Below, piece after piece: positions 10,479-20,409 of a stretch of 64,000 nt of DNA. This DNA comes from CAWFKS01 sp963816435 (lineage in GTDB: Bacteria > Pseudomonadota > Alphaproteobacteria > Rhizobiales > Rhizobiaceae). Within the stretch, counting starts at the first letter, position 1. Every line of letters starts with the position of its first letter. Where the stretch lies: NCBI GenBank assembly GCA_963816435.1, contig CAWFKS010000005.1, positions 62,001-126,000 on the forward strand, in the 5' to 3' direction. The notes below the pieces were generated by a model. It searched no databases and was not told where the DNA came from. It was given only the letters and a program-made list of their open reading frames with translations. Position numbers and translations under genes: made by a program.

Positions 10479-10796
10479 ATGAACATCATGAAGAACAAGA
10501 AGTTGCTTTCTCTCTGCCTCGCCTCTGTCCTTGTGACGGCCACGGCGGGCACCGCCTTTGCCCGGCCGGACGTGCGTACGATGACATGTGCGCAGGCCCA
10601 GGCGCTGGTGCAGCGCGAGCACTCGATCGTGCTGACCACCGGCGCGCACACCTACGACAAGTTCGTGTCGTCGGATCGGTATTGCGAACTGGCCTATAGC
10701 GGAAAGCGGACATGGGTCGCGACACGGGACAAGCAGGAATGTCTCGTCGGCCTGGTCTGCAAGCCGTACACCTACACCGCTCCCAACAACAACTGA
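10479..10796 (+). CDS. Small exported cysteine-containing protein, unknown function
   Basis: 105 aa with a Sec signal peptide (basic MKNKK, hydrophobic core LLSLCLASVLVTATAG, cleavage near AFA/RP at about residue 28). The mature part of about 77 aa has four cysteines (TCAQ, YCEL, ECLV, VCKP), consistent with two disulphides in the periplasm. The start could also be ATG 10488. I do not recognise a named domain. It converges on the FAAL-reductase gene 13 bases away. Confidence 0.75.
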   Translation: MNIMKNKKLLSLCLASVLVTATAGTAFARPDVRTMTCAQAQALVQREHSIVLTTGAHTYDKFVSSDRYCELAYSGKRTWVATRDKQECLVGLVCKPYTYTAPNNN

Positions 10797-10809
10797 GCCG
10801 TCGGGGAGG

Positions 10810-13800
10810 TCAGGCCCTGGCAGCGGCGGCTCGCGGTGGCGGGATCAGCCCCTGCGCCAGCAGGAATTCGACGATCCCCTCCACGGTTTCCGCCAGCGTC
10901 GCGTCCGGCAGCGTGCCGGTCGTGACGTCGCGCGCCGCGCGGTACTGCCGGCTGTCGTAGCGCTTGTCGGCCATCCGGGCGACCTGCTGGTAGTGGTAGT
11001 TGATGAAAGAACGCAGCGGATAGAAGTCGTCGTCGTGCTCGCAGTGCCGGTTGGCGTGCGCGACGAAGCGGTCGAGCGGAAGCATGTCGAACGCGTAGCC
11101 GTAGCGGCAGCCGATTGCAGCCACGAGATCCGTGAAGCAGACATAGCGGTCGGCGACGATGTTGTAGGCGCTGTCGGTGCGCGTCTTTTCGAGGGACAGC
11201 GCCACGATGTTGTGGGCCGCGATATCGGCCGGCAGCAGGCTGAGCTGGTTGGCCGTGCTCGTCGAGACACGGTGCCGGATCATGTAGCCGAGCATGCGCG
11301 CGACGATGTCGCCGCGCACATACGCACCGTTGCGCGAGGCGGTGACGAAGGCCGGACGATAGACATGGCCCGAAAGTCCGCGTGCGAAGGCGCGCCAGAC
11401 GATCTGCTCCGACACCCATTTCGACTGCGCATAGCCGAAGTCGAGCTCGCGCATGTCCGGGTTGCAGTCCTCCTCGGCGGCCACGTCGAGACGGCTCCAG
11501 CCGTAGATCATGGTGGAAGAGACATGATGCAGCGTCTTGCGAACGCCGGCCGTGGCAAGTTCCACGATCGCCGCCGTTCCCAGCACGTTGGCTGCCCGCA
11601 ATGCCTGGTAGTCCTTGACGTAGTCGACCGCCGCTCCGCAGTGGTAGATGTCGCTGACCTCGAGTGACAGGTTCTGCCAGTCGTCCGGCGACAGGCCCAG
11701 GCGCGGCGCGCCAAGATCGGATTCGATCACGGTGAGCCGTGCCGTCGCGCTGTCCCGCGGCACCCGGCCGAACACGCCGGTCTCCTCCAGCGCGGCCAGA
11801 ACCCGCTCGTGCGCGCTCCTGCCGCCTTGCGGGCGCGCCAGCGCGACGATGGGTTGGTCGGTCTGGTCCAGCAGCGATGCGACAAGGAATGAGCCGAGGA
11901 AGCCGGAGGCGCCGGTGACCAGTCGGGCACCGCCCTGCGTCGAAGGCGCGTCCGCGGCGGGCGAAAAACCGTCGGCCAGCGAAACGTCCGCCGCCATGCG
12001 TCGGGCGTCCTCCTCGCGCAATTCGCGGGTCAGCCGAGCCAGGAGATCGGTGAGGTGGCCCCTGAGGCTGTCCGGATTGGACGCGTGCGCCAGCATCGCC
12101 TCGATATCCGGCATGCCGATCGCGCCGATCGCGCCGAGGTCGAAAAACTCTTCCGGCATTGCGCCGGCGCCCCTGCCCAGCGACTGCCACAGCTCTTCCA
12201 TAGCGACGCTGAGTTCCACCAGCTCGATGGACGAGAGTCCCAGATCGGCGATGCGTGCGCCTGGGCCGAGGGCATGAAGCCGCGCGGCGATGTCGCCGAG
12301 AACGTCGCCCTCCTGGGTGCGTTCGTCCGCCGCCGGCACCTCGAAGCGTTCGATCGGGACGATGCGGCCGCCCTGCCACGCTTCCCGGATGCGGTAGCGG
12401 GAAATCTTGCCGGACGTGGTGCGTGCGATCACGCCGTGCCCGACGACCGCGAGCGTCGAGACCGGCGCGTCCGTCATCTCCTTCATGATGGCGTGCAGCG
12501 GCGCCAGCAACGGGATCGGCTGCCGCGCCCTGCTTTCGATCACCGCGACGAAGCTCTCGCTCCCGCTCTCGGAGCGATTGGCGAAGGCGGCGACGGCCAG
12601 ACCGTCGAGGCCGTGTCGGCGCAGTGCTTCGGAAAGGGCTCGTTCGACGTCTTCCGGGAAGAAATTGGCGCCGCCCGAGACGACCATCTCGCCGATCCGT
12701 CCCTGCAGGAAGAGTTCTCCGTCGCGCAACGCACCGATGTCGCCGGTGCGCAGCCAGGTTCCGTCCTGGCCGGCGATGCTGGCGCGGAAGCGCGCATCGC
12801 TGAGTTCCGGCTTGTTCCAGTAGCCGCCGGCTTTCGAGGGGCCGCCGACCCAGACCTCTCCGAAGCGGCCCTCGGGCAACTCTGCCATCGTGACCGGGTC
12901 GACGATGCGCAGGTCGACGCCAGGAATGGGGGCGCCGCAGCTTTGCAGGCGCACCGATGCTTCACCGTCGACGGCGTCGGCGATTTCGCGCCGCTGGTCG
13001 AGCGCGTCGCGGGAAATGCTGATGCGCCGCAAGCCGCAGGTGGATACGCAAAGCGTGTTTTCCGCCAGCCCGTAGGCGGCGATCAGCGCTTCGCGCCTGA
13101 GCCCGGCCGGGGCGAACTTCTCCAGGAAGCGCTCCATCGTTGCCGGGCGCACCGGCTCGGCGCCGTTCATCAGCGCTTCCACGCGCTCCAGCCGGTAACC
13201 GGCGACGGCGGAAGCGGGGATCTTGTCCTCGCGCAGGCAGGTCTCGAAGGCGAAATTCGGCGCCGAGCTATGGGTCGCACCAGTAGCGGTCATCAATTCG
13301 AGCCACAGGGCGGGGCGCCTGACGAAGTCCATCGGTGAGAAGTTGTGGGCGGTGCCGCCGCGGATGATCGGCGCCAGCAGATAACCGATCAGCCCCATGT
13401 CGTGATAATGCGGCAGCCAGGACAACATCGAGGGACGGTCGACCGTCGTGCCGAACGTCGCGTTGTGGATGACGTTGGCATGGCTGACGATCACGCCGCG
13501 GGGACTGCTGGTCGAACCCGAGGTGTACTGCAGGAACAGCGTCTCGTTCCGAGTGATCGCATCGAGCTCGGCGTGCGGGTCGAGCGTTTCGAAGGCGATG
13601 AGGCGAGAAAGGTCGCCGCTACCCGACAGCCAGTCGGCGCCGCGAAGTTCGCCGCACCGCTTGGCGTCGGCGAGCACCGCGGTCGCCGAACAGTCCTCGA
13701 TGACGGCGCGCATCCGGGTGTCGCCGCGGCCCGCCAGTGCACCCGCCGCGCTCGGCAGCGGCACGGGAATGGCGCCGATCTTGATGCAGGCGAAGAAGGC

Positions 13801-14016
13801 GCGAACGAAATCGATGCCCGGTCCGAAGGCCAGTGCCACGCGGTCCGCGAAGCCGATGCCGTGATCGCGCTTCAGCGAGGCTCCGAGCGAACTGGTGAGT
13901 GCATCGAGCGCTCCATACGAGACCCTGTCGGAGACCCGGCCGTGGCGGTCATAGAAGACGTAGGCGTCGCGGTCGTCGGCGCCGCCGGCCAGCGGCTCGG
14001 TGAGATAGGAGTGCAT
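10810..14016 (-). CDS. Fatty-acyl-AMP ligase - acyl carrier - thioester reductase fusion
   Basis: 1068-aa, three-domain enzyme. Residues 1-560 form an adenylating domain of the FAAL type: TSGSTSSPRG (165-174), AYGLAENT (314-321), TGD (424-426), and TTSGKISRYR with catalytic Lys537. Residues about 571-645 form a carrier domain whose phosphopantetheine serine is Ser596 in GLSSIE. Residues about 698-1065 form a thioester-reductase SDR domain: TGASGFLG (701-708) and YAQSK with Tyr862/Lys866. The predicted reaction is ATP activation of a fatty acid, transfer to the carrier arm, then NAD(P)H-dependent reductive release as aldehyde or alcohol. No polyketide synthase or transporter is adjacent. A separate phosphopantetheinyl transferase is required. 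It appears to be a single-gene unit. Confidence 0.9.
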   Translation of the reverse strand: MHSYLTEPLAGGADDRDAYVFYDRHGRVSDRVSYGALDALTSSLGASLKRDHGIGFADRVALAFGPGIDFVRAFFACIKIGAIPVPLPSAAGALAGRGDTRMRAVIEDCSATAVLADAKRCGELRGADWLSGSGDLSRLIAFETLDPHAELDAITRNETLFLQYTSGSTSSPRGVIVSHANVIHNATFGTTVDRPSMLSWLPHYHDMGLIGYLLAPIIRGGTAHNFSPMDFVRRPALWLELMTATGATHSSAPNFAFETCLREDKIPASAVAGYRLERVEALMNGAEPVRPATMERFLEKFAPAGLRREALIAAYGLAENTLCVSTCGLRRISISRDALDQRREIADAVDGEASVRLQSCGAPIPGVDLRIVDPVTMAELPEGRFGEVWVGGPSKAGGYWNKPELSDARFRASIAGQDGTWLRTGDIGALRDGELFLQGRIGEMVVSGGANFFPEDVERALSEALRRHGLDGLAVAAFANRSESGSESFVAVIESRARQPIPLLAPLHAIMKEMTDAPVSTLAVVGHGVIARTTSGKISRYRIREAWQGGRIVPIERFEVPAADERTQEGDVLGDIAARLHALGPGARIADLGLSSIELVELSVAMEELWQSLGRGAGAMPEEFFDLGAIGAIGMPDIEAMLAHASNPDSLRGHLTDLLARLTRELREEDARRMAADVSLADGFSPAADAPSTQGGARLVTGASGFLGSFLVASLLDQTDQPIVALARPQGGRSAHERVLAALEETGVFGRVPRDSATARLTVIESDLGAPRLGLSPDDWQNLSLEVSDIYHCGAAVDYVKDYQALRAANVLGTAAIVELATAGVRKTLHHVSSTMIYGWSRLDVAAEEDCNPDMRELDFGYAQSKWVSEQIVWRAFARGLSGHVYRPAFVTASRNGAYVRGDIVARMLGYMIRHRVSTSTANQLSLLPADIAAHNIVALSLEKTRTDSAYNIVADRYVCFTDLVAAIGCRYGYAFDMLPLDRFVAHANRHCEHDDDFYPLRSFINYHYQQVARMADKRYDSRQYRAARDVTTGTLPDATLAETVEGIVEFLLAQGLIPPPRAAAARA

Positions 14017-14197
14017 GCAGGTCCCTGTGCATCACGGTTCGCCCACGAGGGAGGGCGCCGGCTCGTCAGGAGGTTCATTCCAGCCTGCTCGACGGCCTAG
14101 TAAAGTGCCAACGGTCACGCCCGGGGGCAATCACCAGAAGGGACTACTTCCGACCCTATCAACAGCTTGATTCGACAGGAGAGTTGGTGCCCCGCGT

Positions 14198-16660
14198 TTA
14201 CATGCGAACGCGCAGCCCCTTCGGGTCGTAGAGCGGCGCCAGGGAGGGGCTGGCTTCGAATCGCTCGCCGGCGATCTCGATCTCGTAGCGCGACGCCAGT
14301 ACCGATGCGGCGTCTTCGCCCGGGCAGGGGACGTAGCCGAGCCCGACCGCGGCGCCCAGGAAATGGCCGTAATTGCCCGAGGTGATCGTGCCGACGATCT
14401 CGCCGTCGCGTACGATCGCCTCGTTGTGGAAGAGCAGTGGTTCGGTATCCAGCAACTTGAACTGCACGAGGCGGCGCGACAGGCCGTCCGCCCGCCTGGC
14501 GAGCACGGCATCGCGGCCGATGAAGTCGCCCTTTTCGGGCCTTACGGCGAAGCCGAGCCCCGCCTCCAGCACGTGATCCTCGTCGGTAATGTCGTGGCCG
14601 AAGTGGCGGAAACCCTTCTCGATGCGGCAGGAATCCAGCGCGTGCAGCCCGCACAGCTTGAGATCGAACGCTTCGCCGGCATCCACCAACGTCTCGAAGA
14701 CGTGCGGCGCCTGGTCGGCAGACACGTAAAGCTCCCAGCCGAGCTCGCCGACATAGGAGACGCGGTGGGCGCGGGCGAGCCCCATGCCGATCTCGATCTC
14801 CTGAAACGTGCCGAACGGATTGTTCTCGTTGGAAAAGTCGTTCGGGCTGATGGTCCGGATCAGGTCGCGCGAGCGAGGACCCATCAGGCAAAGCACAGCC
14901 TCGGCAGCGGTGACGTCGGTGATGACGACGAACTCGTCGGACAGGTGCCGTTTCAGCCAGGCGAGGTCGCGGGTCAGCGTCGCTCCCGGCACGACCAGCA
15001 GGAAGGCGGTTTCGGAAAGCCGGGTGACGGTGAGGTCGGACTCGATGCCGCCGCGTGCGTTCAGCATCTGCGTGTAGACGAGCCGACCCGGCGCGACGTC
15101 GACGTCGTTGGCGCACAGGCGCTGCAGGAACGAACAGGCGTCGCGACCCTCCACCCTGATCTTGCCGAAAGAGGTCATGTCGAACAGGCCGACATTCTCG
15201 CGCACCGCCATGTGCTCGTCGCGATTGTTGTCGAACCAGTTCTGGCGTTTCCACGAATAGCGGTATTCCGGCGCCTGGTCAGGCCGGGCGAACCAGTTGG
15301 CGCGCTCCCAGCCGGCGACCTCGCCGAAGACGGCGCCGCGTGCCTTCAGGTGCTCGTGCAGCGGCGAGCGCCGCACGCCGCGGGCTGTCGCCATCTGGCG
15401 ATAGGGAAAATGGTCGGCGTAGAGCAAGCCCAGCGTCTCGGTGACGCGTTCCTTGAGGTAGCGACGATTGCCCTGGAAGGGCATGGCTCGGCGGATGTCG
15501 ACCTCCCAAAGGTCGAACGGCGGCTCGCCGTCTTCCAGCCACTGCGCAAGCGCCATGCCGGCCCCGCCCGACGAGACGATGCCGATCGAGTTGTAGCCCG
15601 CCGCCAACCAGTAGCCGGGCAGTTCCGGCGCCTCGCCGAGATAGTAGCGGTCGTCCGGCGTGAAGCTTTCCGGCCCGCAGAAGAAGGTGTGGATGCCGGC
15701 CTCCGCCAGCATCGGCATCCGGTTGACGCCCATCTCGAGGATCGGCTCGAAATGCGCGAAATCCTCCGGCAACTGGTCGAAGCAGAAATCCTCCGGAATG
15801 CCGTCCATGCCCCAGGGCTTGGCCACCGGCTCGAAGGCGCCGAGCATCATCTTGCCGGCGTCCTCCTTGTAGTAGGCGCACTCGTCGGGGACGCGCAGCA
15901 CCGGCAGGCGCGACAGGCCTGCGATCGGCTCGGTGATGAGATAGAAATGCTCGCAGGCGTGCAGCGGCACCGTCACGCCCGCCATCGCGGCGAAGTCGCG
16001 CGCCCACATGCCGGCGCAATTGACCACGATGTCGGTCTCGATGACGCCCTCGTCGTCGCCGGCTTTCCACGAGACGCCGGAGACGCGGCCGTCCTTCTTG
16101 TGGACGGCGGTCACCTTCACACCCTCGAAAATGCCGGCGCCGCGCTGGCGCGCACCCTTGGCCAGCGCCATCGCGATGTTGGCAGGGTCGCACTGGCCGT
16201 CGAGCGGCAGGTGGACGGCTGCGACGACATCCGAGACGTTGAGGTGCGGATACATCTGGCCGACTTCCGAGGGCGAGATCTCTCGCACATCGACGTCGAA
16301 TGCCCGGGCGAGGGAGGCCTGGCGGTAAATCTCCTCCTTGCGCTCCTGCGTCAGCGCCACGGTGATCGAACCGACCTGGCGCATGCCGGTGGCGATGCCG
16401 GTCTCTTCCTCGAGGCGCGCGTAGAGGTCGGCGGAGTATTTCGCGAGCCGCGTCATGTTGCGGGAGGCGCGCAACTGGCCGACCAGTCCGGCGGCGTGCC
16501 ACGTGGTGCCGCTGGTCAGTTGCTTCCTCTCCAGAAGCACGATGTCGGTCCAGCCGAGCCTGGCCAGATGATAGGCGACGGAGCAGCCCGAAACGCCGCC
16601 ACCGACGATGACGACCCGCGCCTTCGTCGGAATGGCGGAACGGCCTGCCGCGCTCGTCAT
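14198..16660 (-). CDS. FAD-dependent dimethylglycine/sarcosine dehydrogenase-like protein with GcvT domain (copy 1)
   Basis: 820 aa. The N-terminal DAO-type flavin domain has GGGVSG (20-25) and TWHAAG (53-58), whose His55 matches the position of covalent flavinylation in dimethylglycine dehydrogenase. A FAO_M/GCV_T/GCV_T_C region from about 440 to the end would bind tetrahydrofolate and capture the released methyl group. It probably oxidatively demethylates an N-methylated glycine or related amine. The start ATG 16660 overlaps the aminotransferase stop (ATGA), so it is the last gene of an operon regulator - copy 2 - aminotransferase - copy 1. The exact substrate is not resolvable. Confidence 0.88.
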   Translation of the reverse strand: MTSAAGRSAIPTKARVVIVGGGVSGCSVAYHLARLGWTDIVLLERKQLTSGTTWHAAGLVGQLRASRNMTRLAKYSADLYARLEEETGIATGMRQVGSITVALTQERKEEIYRQASLARAFDVDVREISPSEVGQMYPHLNVSDVVAAVHLPLDGQCDPANIAMALAKGARQRGAGIFEGVKVTAVHKKDGRVSGVSWKAGDDEGVIETDIVVNCAGMWARDFAAMAGVTVPLHACEHFYLITEPIAGLSRLPVLRVPDECAYYKEDAGKMMLGAFEPVAKPWGMDGIPEDFCFDQLPEDFAHFEPILEMGVNRMPMLAEAGIHTFFCGPESFTPDDRYYLGEAPELPGYWLAAGYNSIGIVSSGGAGMALAQWLEDGEPPFDLWEVDIRRAMPFQGNRRYLKERVTETLGLLYADHFPYRQMATARGVRRSPLHEHLKARGAVFGEVAGWERANWFARPDQAPEYRYSWKRQNWFDNNRDEHMAVRENVGLFDMTSFGKIRVEGRDACSFLQRLCANDVDVAPGRLVYTQMLNARGGIESDLTVTRLSETAFLLVVPGATLTRDLAWLKRHLSDEFVVITDVTAAEAVLCLMGPRSRDLIRTISPNDFSNENNPFGTFQEIEIGMGLARAHRVSYVGELGWELYVSADQAPHVFETLVDAGEAFDLKLCGLHALDSCRIEKGFRHFGHDITDEDHVLEAGLGFAVRPEKGDFIGRDAVLARRADGLSRRLVQFKLLDTEPLLFHNEAIVRDGEIVGTITSGNYGHFLGAAVGLGYVPCPGEDAASVLASRYEIEIAGERFEASPSLAPLYDPKGLRVRM

Positions 16661-17856
16661 GCGGTTCCGGTCCGCCGCGCCCGGTCGCCATAGGCGCCGA
16701 GGAACCGCTTGAGCCGGTCGGCCGCCTGCATCAGCACCTCGTCGGGCTGGCAAAGGCTGATGCGCACGTGTCCGGCCGCGGCTTCGCCGAAACTGGAACC
16801 GGGCATGAGGGCGATCTTTTCCTCTTCGAGCAGTGTCCAGGCGAACGCCTCGTCGTCCGGCTCGATCGCGGAAATGTCGAGCATGACGTACATGCCGCCC
16901 TCCGAACCGCGAACCTGGACGCCGTTCGTGCCGCGGATCGCGTCAAGGAAGGTTTTTCGGCGACCTTCGTAGCGTGCGGCAATCTCCGCCACGCCCCAGT
17001 CGTTTTCCAGCGCCTCGATCGCGGCGCGCGACACGAAGTCGGCCAGCCCGTAGGTGGAGACCAGATTGAGGCTGATCAGCAGTGAAACGATCCGGTCGGG
17101 CCCGGTCAGCCAGCCGATACGCCAGCCGGTCATGCCATGGCTCTTCGACATCGAGTTGATGACGAGCGTGCGTTCGGCCATCCCCGGCAGCGAGCGCGGC
17201 GAGACGTGCTGGCCGCCATAGGCCATCGTCCAGTAGACCTCGTCCGAAAGCAGCCAAAGGTCGTGGCGGCGGCAGATGTCGGCCAGCGCCTCGAGGCTTT
17301 CGCGCGTGTAGATCGCCCCCGAAGGATTGTTCGGCGTGTTGATCAGAATGGCGCGGGTTTCAGGCCTGAGGGCGGCCTCGACGGCCTGCGCATCGGGCTG
17401 GAAGCCGTCCTCGGCGCGCGCCTCGACCAGCGAGAACTCGGCGCCGGCGGCGCGAAACGTACCGAGGTAGGTGGCATAGTAGGGCGCCACCACGACGGCA
17501 TGGCTGCCGGGGTCGCAGGTCGCCTGCACCGCGGCGTAGAGCGCGGCCTGGCCGCCGCCGGTGGCGATCACCTGATCGGCAGTCGTTTCGACGCCGGTGC
17601 AGCGGGTGGACAGTTTCGCCATGGCTTCGCGCAGGCGCGGCAGCCCGGGAAGCTGGGTGTAGTGGTGATAGCCCTCGCGCACCAGGCGGACGCACGCTTC
17701 CACTGTTTCGGCCGGCGTGTCGAAATCGTGATCGCCGACCGACAACATCAGGATGTTGTCGCCCGCCTGCTTGCGGCCCATGGCCTCGAAATGCACCTCC
17801 CAGCCGTCCTTGCCGGACGGCATGATGCCGGAGATGCGGGTGGATGGATGTGGCAT
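16657..17856 (-). CDS. Class I/II pyridoxal-phosphate aminotransferase
   Basis: 399 aa, fold type I. Motifs are NNPSG (176-180), DEVY (205-208), the Schiff-base Lys238 in SMSKSHGMTGWR, and the substrate-carboxylate Arg246. It sits between two dimethylglycine-dehydrogenase-like flavoenzyme genes, with ATGA overlap to the downstream one and a 72-base gap from the upstream one. It therefore probably processes an amino acid made by or co-consumed with the demethylation pathway. Relatives include arginine/ornithine-pyruvate and broad-specificity transaminases; specificity is unknown. Confidence 0.88.
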   Translation of the reverse strand: MPHPSTRISGIMPSGKDGWEVHFEAMGRKQAGDNILMLSVGDHDFDTPAETVEACVRLVREGYHHYTQLPGLPRLREAMAKLSTRCTGVETTADQVIATGGGQAALYAAVQATCDPGSHAVVVAPYYATYLGTFRAAGAEFSLVEARAEDGFQPDAQAVEAALRPETRAILINTPNNPSGAIYTRESLEALADICRRHDLWLLSDEVYWTMAYGGQHVSPRSLPGMAERTLVINSMSKSHGMTGWRIGWLTGPDRIVSLLISLNLVSTYGLADFVSRAAIEALENDWGVAEIAARYEGRRKTFLDAIRGTNGVQVRGSEGGMYVMLDISAIEPDDEAFAWTLLEEEKIALMPGSSFGEAAAGHVRISLCQPDEVLMQAADRLKRFLGAYGDRARRTGTA

Positions 17857-17928
17857 TGGACTGCTTCTTGAGACTGTGTTCGGTTGACCGCATGCGGCCG
17901 GATTGGCCCGTTCCTACGCCTGCTGACG

Positions 17929-20385
17929 TCAGGCTTTCAACCTTTCGTTTGCGGGGTCCCAGAGCGGCCCGTCCGGCTGCACCGTCGCGGCGAAGCGCGT
18001 GCCGAATATCTCGACCTCGATCCGTCTGCCAGGCTCCGCAAGGTCGGAGCGCAACATCCCGAGCGCGATCGATTTGCCGATGCGATGGCCCCAGCCGCCG
18101 GACGTGGTTTCGCCGACGATCTCGCCATCGTGCCAAAGCGTCGACATGTAGGGTGCGTCGCATTCGCCCGGATCGTCGATGGTCAGGGCGACGAACCGCT
18201 TGGCGACGCCATGCTGCTTTTCCGACAGGAGCGCCGCCTTGCCGGCGAAATCCGGTTTGTCCCATTTGACGAAGCGCTCGAGCCCTGCCTGGAGCACCGT
18301 GTAGTCGGTCGAAAGGTCCTGCTTCCACGCGCGGTAGGCCTTCTCGAGCCGCAGCGAGTCCAGCGCGAACATGCCGAACGGCTTCAAGCCGTGCTTCTGC
18401 CCGGCTTCCCACACGGCGTCGAAGATGGCAGGCGTGTCGGCGGTGTGGCTGTGGATTTCCCAACCGAGTTCGCCGGCAAAGGAAACCCGCACCAGCTGGC
18501 ACCATCTGTCACCGATCTGCACGGACTGGTGCGACAGCCAGGGCAGGGTGAGATCCGCACCTCCGACGTCGCCCAGGATGGCGCGGGAATGCGGCCCGCT
18601 GAGGATCTGGCAGCCGAAGTCCTCGGTGACGTCTTTCAGCGTGATTTCCGCGTCTTTCGGCAGCTTCTTCGCAAGCCACTCGAAATCATGCCATTGCGCC
18701 ACCGCCGCGGTGATCAGGAAGAAGAAATCCTCGGCGATCGCCATCACCGACATCTCGGTGACGACGCGGCCCTTTTCGTCGGCGAAATAGGCAAGCCCGA
18801 TGCGACCGGGCTTCGGCACCGCTCCGGTGATCAGGGTCGACAGCCAGTCGCGCGCGCCGGGACCTTGCAGGCGAAAGCGCGAAAAGCCGGGCAGGTCGAG
18901 AATGCCGGCCGCATCGCGCACGGCGAGACATTCCTCGCGGATGCGCGGGTACCAGGGGCCCTCGCGCCGGAAGGTCTGCGTCGCTTCCTCCGAGGTGTCG
19001 TCGCCGGGCCTGGCAAACCAGTTGGCACGCTCCCATCCGTTGTAGGCACCGAACTGCGCACCGAGCCCGGCCATGCGGTCGTGGATCGGAGAAAGCTTGC
19101 GGTTTCGCCCTGCCGGCCAGGAATGGCGGGGGAAATGGATGGCGTATTCGTGGCCGTATATTTCCAGCCCCTTGGCGACGGCGTAGTCGGGTTCTGCGGC
19201 GAAGGCGGTGAAGCGGCGCGGGTCGCACGACCACATGTCCCACTCGGTCGCGCCTTCCGTCACCCACTCCGCCAGCACCTTGCCGGCGCCTCCGCCCTGG
19301 GCAATGCCGAACGTGAAGACGCACGCCTCGAAGGCATCGGGAACGCCGGGCATCGGGCCGATCAGCGGGTTGCCGTCCGGCGCGTAGGGGATCGGTCCGT
19401 TGATCACCTTCGAGACGCCGGCCGTGCCGAGAATCGGCACGCGGGCGACTGCGTCTTCCAGATACCATTCGAGCCGTTCGAGATCGTCGGCGAACAACTG
19501 GAAGGAAAAATCCTTCGGCATCGGGTCGTCCACCGAAGCCCAGTGCGCCCGGCACTTGCGCTCATAGGGGCCGAGATTCATGCCGAACTTCTCCTGGCGC
19601 AGATACCAGGACGTGTCGACGTCGCGCAGCAGCGGCAGCTTGCCGCCGCCATGGCTTTCCGACCACGCCTTCAGTTCGGGAATCTCGTCGAACAGGATGT
19701 ATTGATGGCTCATCACCATCATCGGCACGTCGCGGCCGAACATCCGGCCGATTTCGGCGGCGCGGTAGCCGGCGGCATTGACCACGTATTGGCAGCGGAT
19801 TTCGCCCTGCGCCGTCGTCACGACCCACTCGCCGCGGTCGCGCCGCACACCCGTCACCGGGCAGAAGCGGACGATGGTCGCGCCGAGATCGCGTGCGCCC
19901 TTCGCCAGCGCCTGGGTGAGCTGCGCAGGGTCGATGTCGCCGTCGTTCGGATCGTAGAGCGCGCCCTTCAGGTCGTGTGTGGCGATGAAGGGATACTTCG
20001 CCTCGATCTCGTCGACGCCGAGCACGTCGATCGCCATGCCCTGGTAGCGGCCCATGCCCTTGACGCGCTGGAACTCGCGCATGCGCTCGTCGGTGTGGGC
20101 GAGCCGCAGCGAGCCGGTGACATGGTAGTTGATGGGATAGTCGACCGCATCGGCCAACCCGCGATAGAGCTCGGCCGAATAGCGTTGCATGTTCATGACC
20201 GACCACGAGGCGGAAAAGGTCGGGACGTTGCCGGCGGCATGCCATGTCGAGCCCGACGTGAGCTCGTCGCGCTCGATCAGGACGCAATCGGTCCAGCCGG
20301 CCTTCGCCAGGTGATAGAGCGAGGAAACGCCGACGGCGCCGCCGCCGATGACAACCACGCGCGCCGTGGACGGCAGCTCCGCCAT
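17929..20385 (-). CDS. FAD-dependent dimethylglycine/sarcosine dehydrogenase-like protein with GcvT domain (copy 2)
   Basis: 818 aa with the same architecture as the 14198-16660 protein: dinucleotide motif GGGAVG (14-19), STWHAAG with candidate flavinylated His49, then folate-binding GCV_T domains from about residue 430. The two copies differ widely outside motifs, so they are likely functional paralogues for different methylated substrates rather than a recent duplication. It follows the XRE-cupin regulator by 24 bases and heads the enzyme part of the operon. Confidence 0.88.
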   Translation of the reverse strand: MAELPSTARVVVIGGGAVGVSSLYHLAKAGWTDCVLIERDELTSGSTWHAAGNVPTFSASWSVMNMQRYSAELYRGLADAVDYPINYHVTGSLRLAHTDERMREFQRVKGMGRYQGMAIDVLGVDEIEAKYPFIATHDLKGALYDPNDGDIDPAQLTQALAKGARDLGATIVRFCPVTGVRRDRGEWVVTTAQGEIRCQYVVNAAGYRAAEIGRMFGRDVPMMVMSHQYILFDEIPELKAWSESHGGGKLPLLRDVDTSWYLRQEKFGMNLGPYERKCRAHWASVDDPMPKDFSFQLFADDLERLEWYLEDAVARVPILGTAGVSKVINGPIPYAPDGNPLIGPMPGVPDAFEACVFTFGIAQGGGAGKVLAEWVTEGATEWDMWSCDPRRFTAFAAEPDYAVAKGLEIYGHEYAIHFPRHSWPAGRNRKLSPIHDRMAGLGAQFGAYNGWERANWFARPGDDTSEEATQTFRREGPWYPRIREECLAVRDAAGILDLPGFSRFRLQGPGARDWLSTLITGAVPKPGRIGLAYFADEKGRVVTEMSVMAIAEDFFFLITAAVAQWHDFEWLAKKLPKDAEITLKDVTEDFGCQILSGPHSRAILGDVGGADLTLPWLSHQSVQIGDRWCQLVRVSFAGELGWEIHSHTADTPAIFDAVWEAGQKHGLKPFGMFALDSLRLEKAYRAWKQDLSTDYTVLQAGLERFVKWDKPDFAGKAALLSEKQHGVAKRFVALTIDDPGECDAPYMSTLWHDGEIVGETTSGGWGHRIGKSIALGMLRSDLAEPGRRIEVEIFGTRFAATVQPDGPLWDPANERLKA

Positions 20386-20409
20386 TCGATCCCCTCCGGA
20401 GGCCGTGCC

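Noticed and set aside
14363..16693. A 776-codon plus-strand frame antisense to the first dimethylglycine-dehydrogenase-like gene
   Set aside because: Shadow of the real minus-strand gene, with no recognisable domain.
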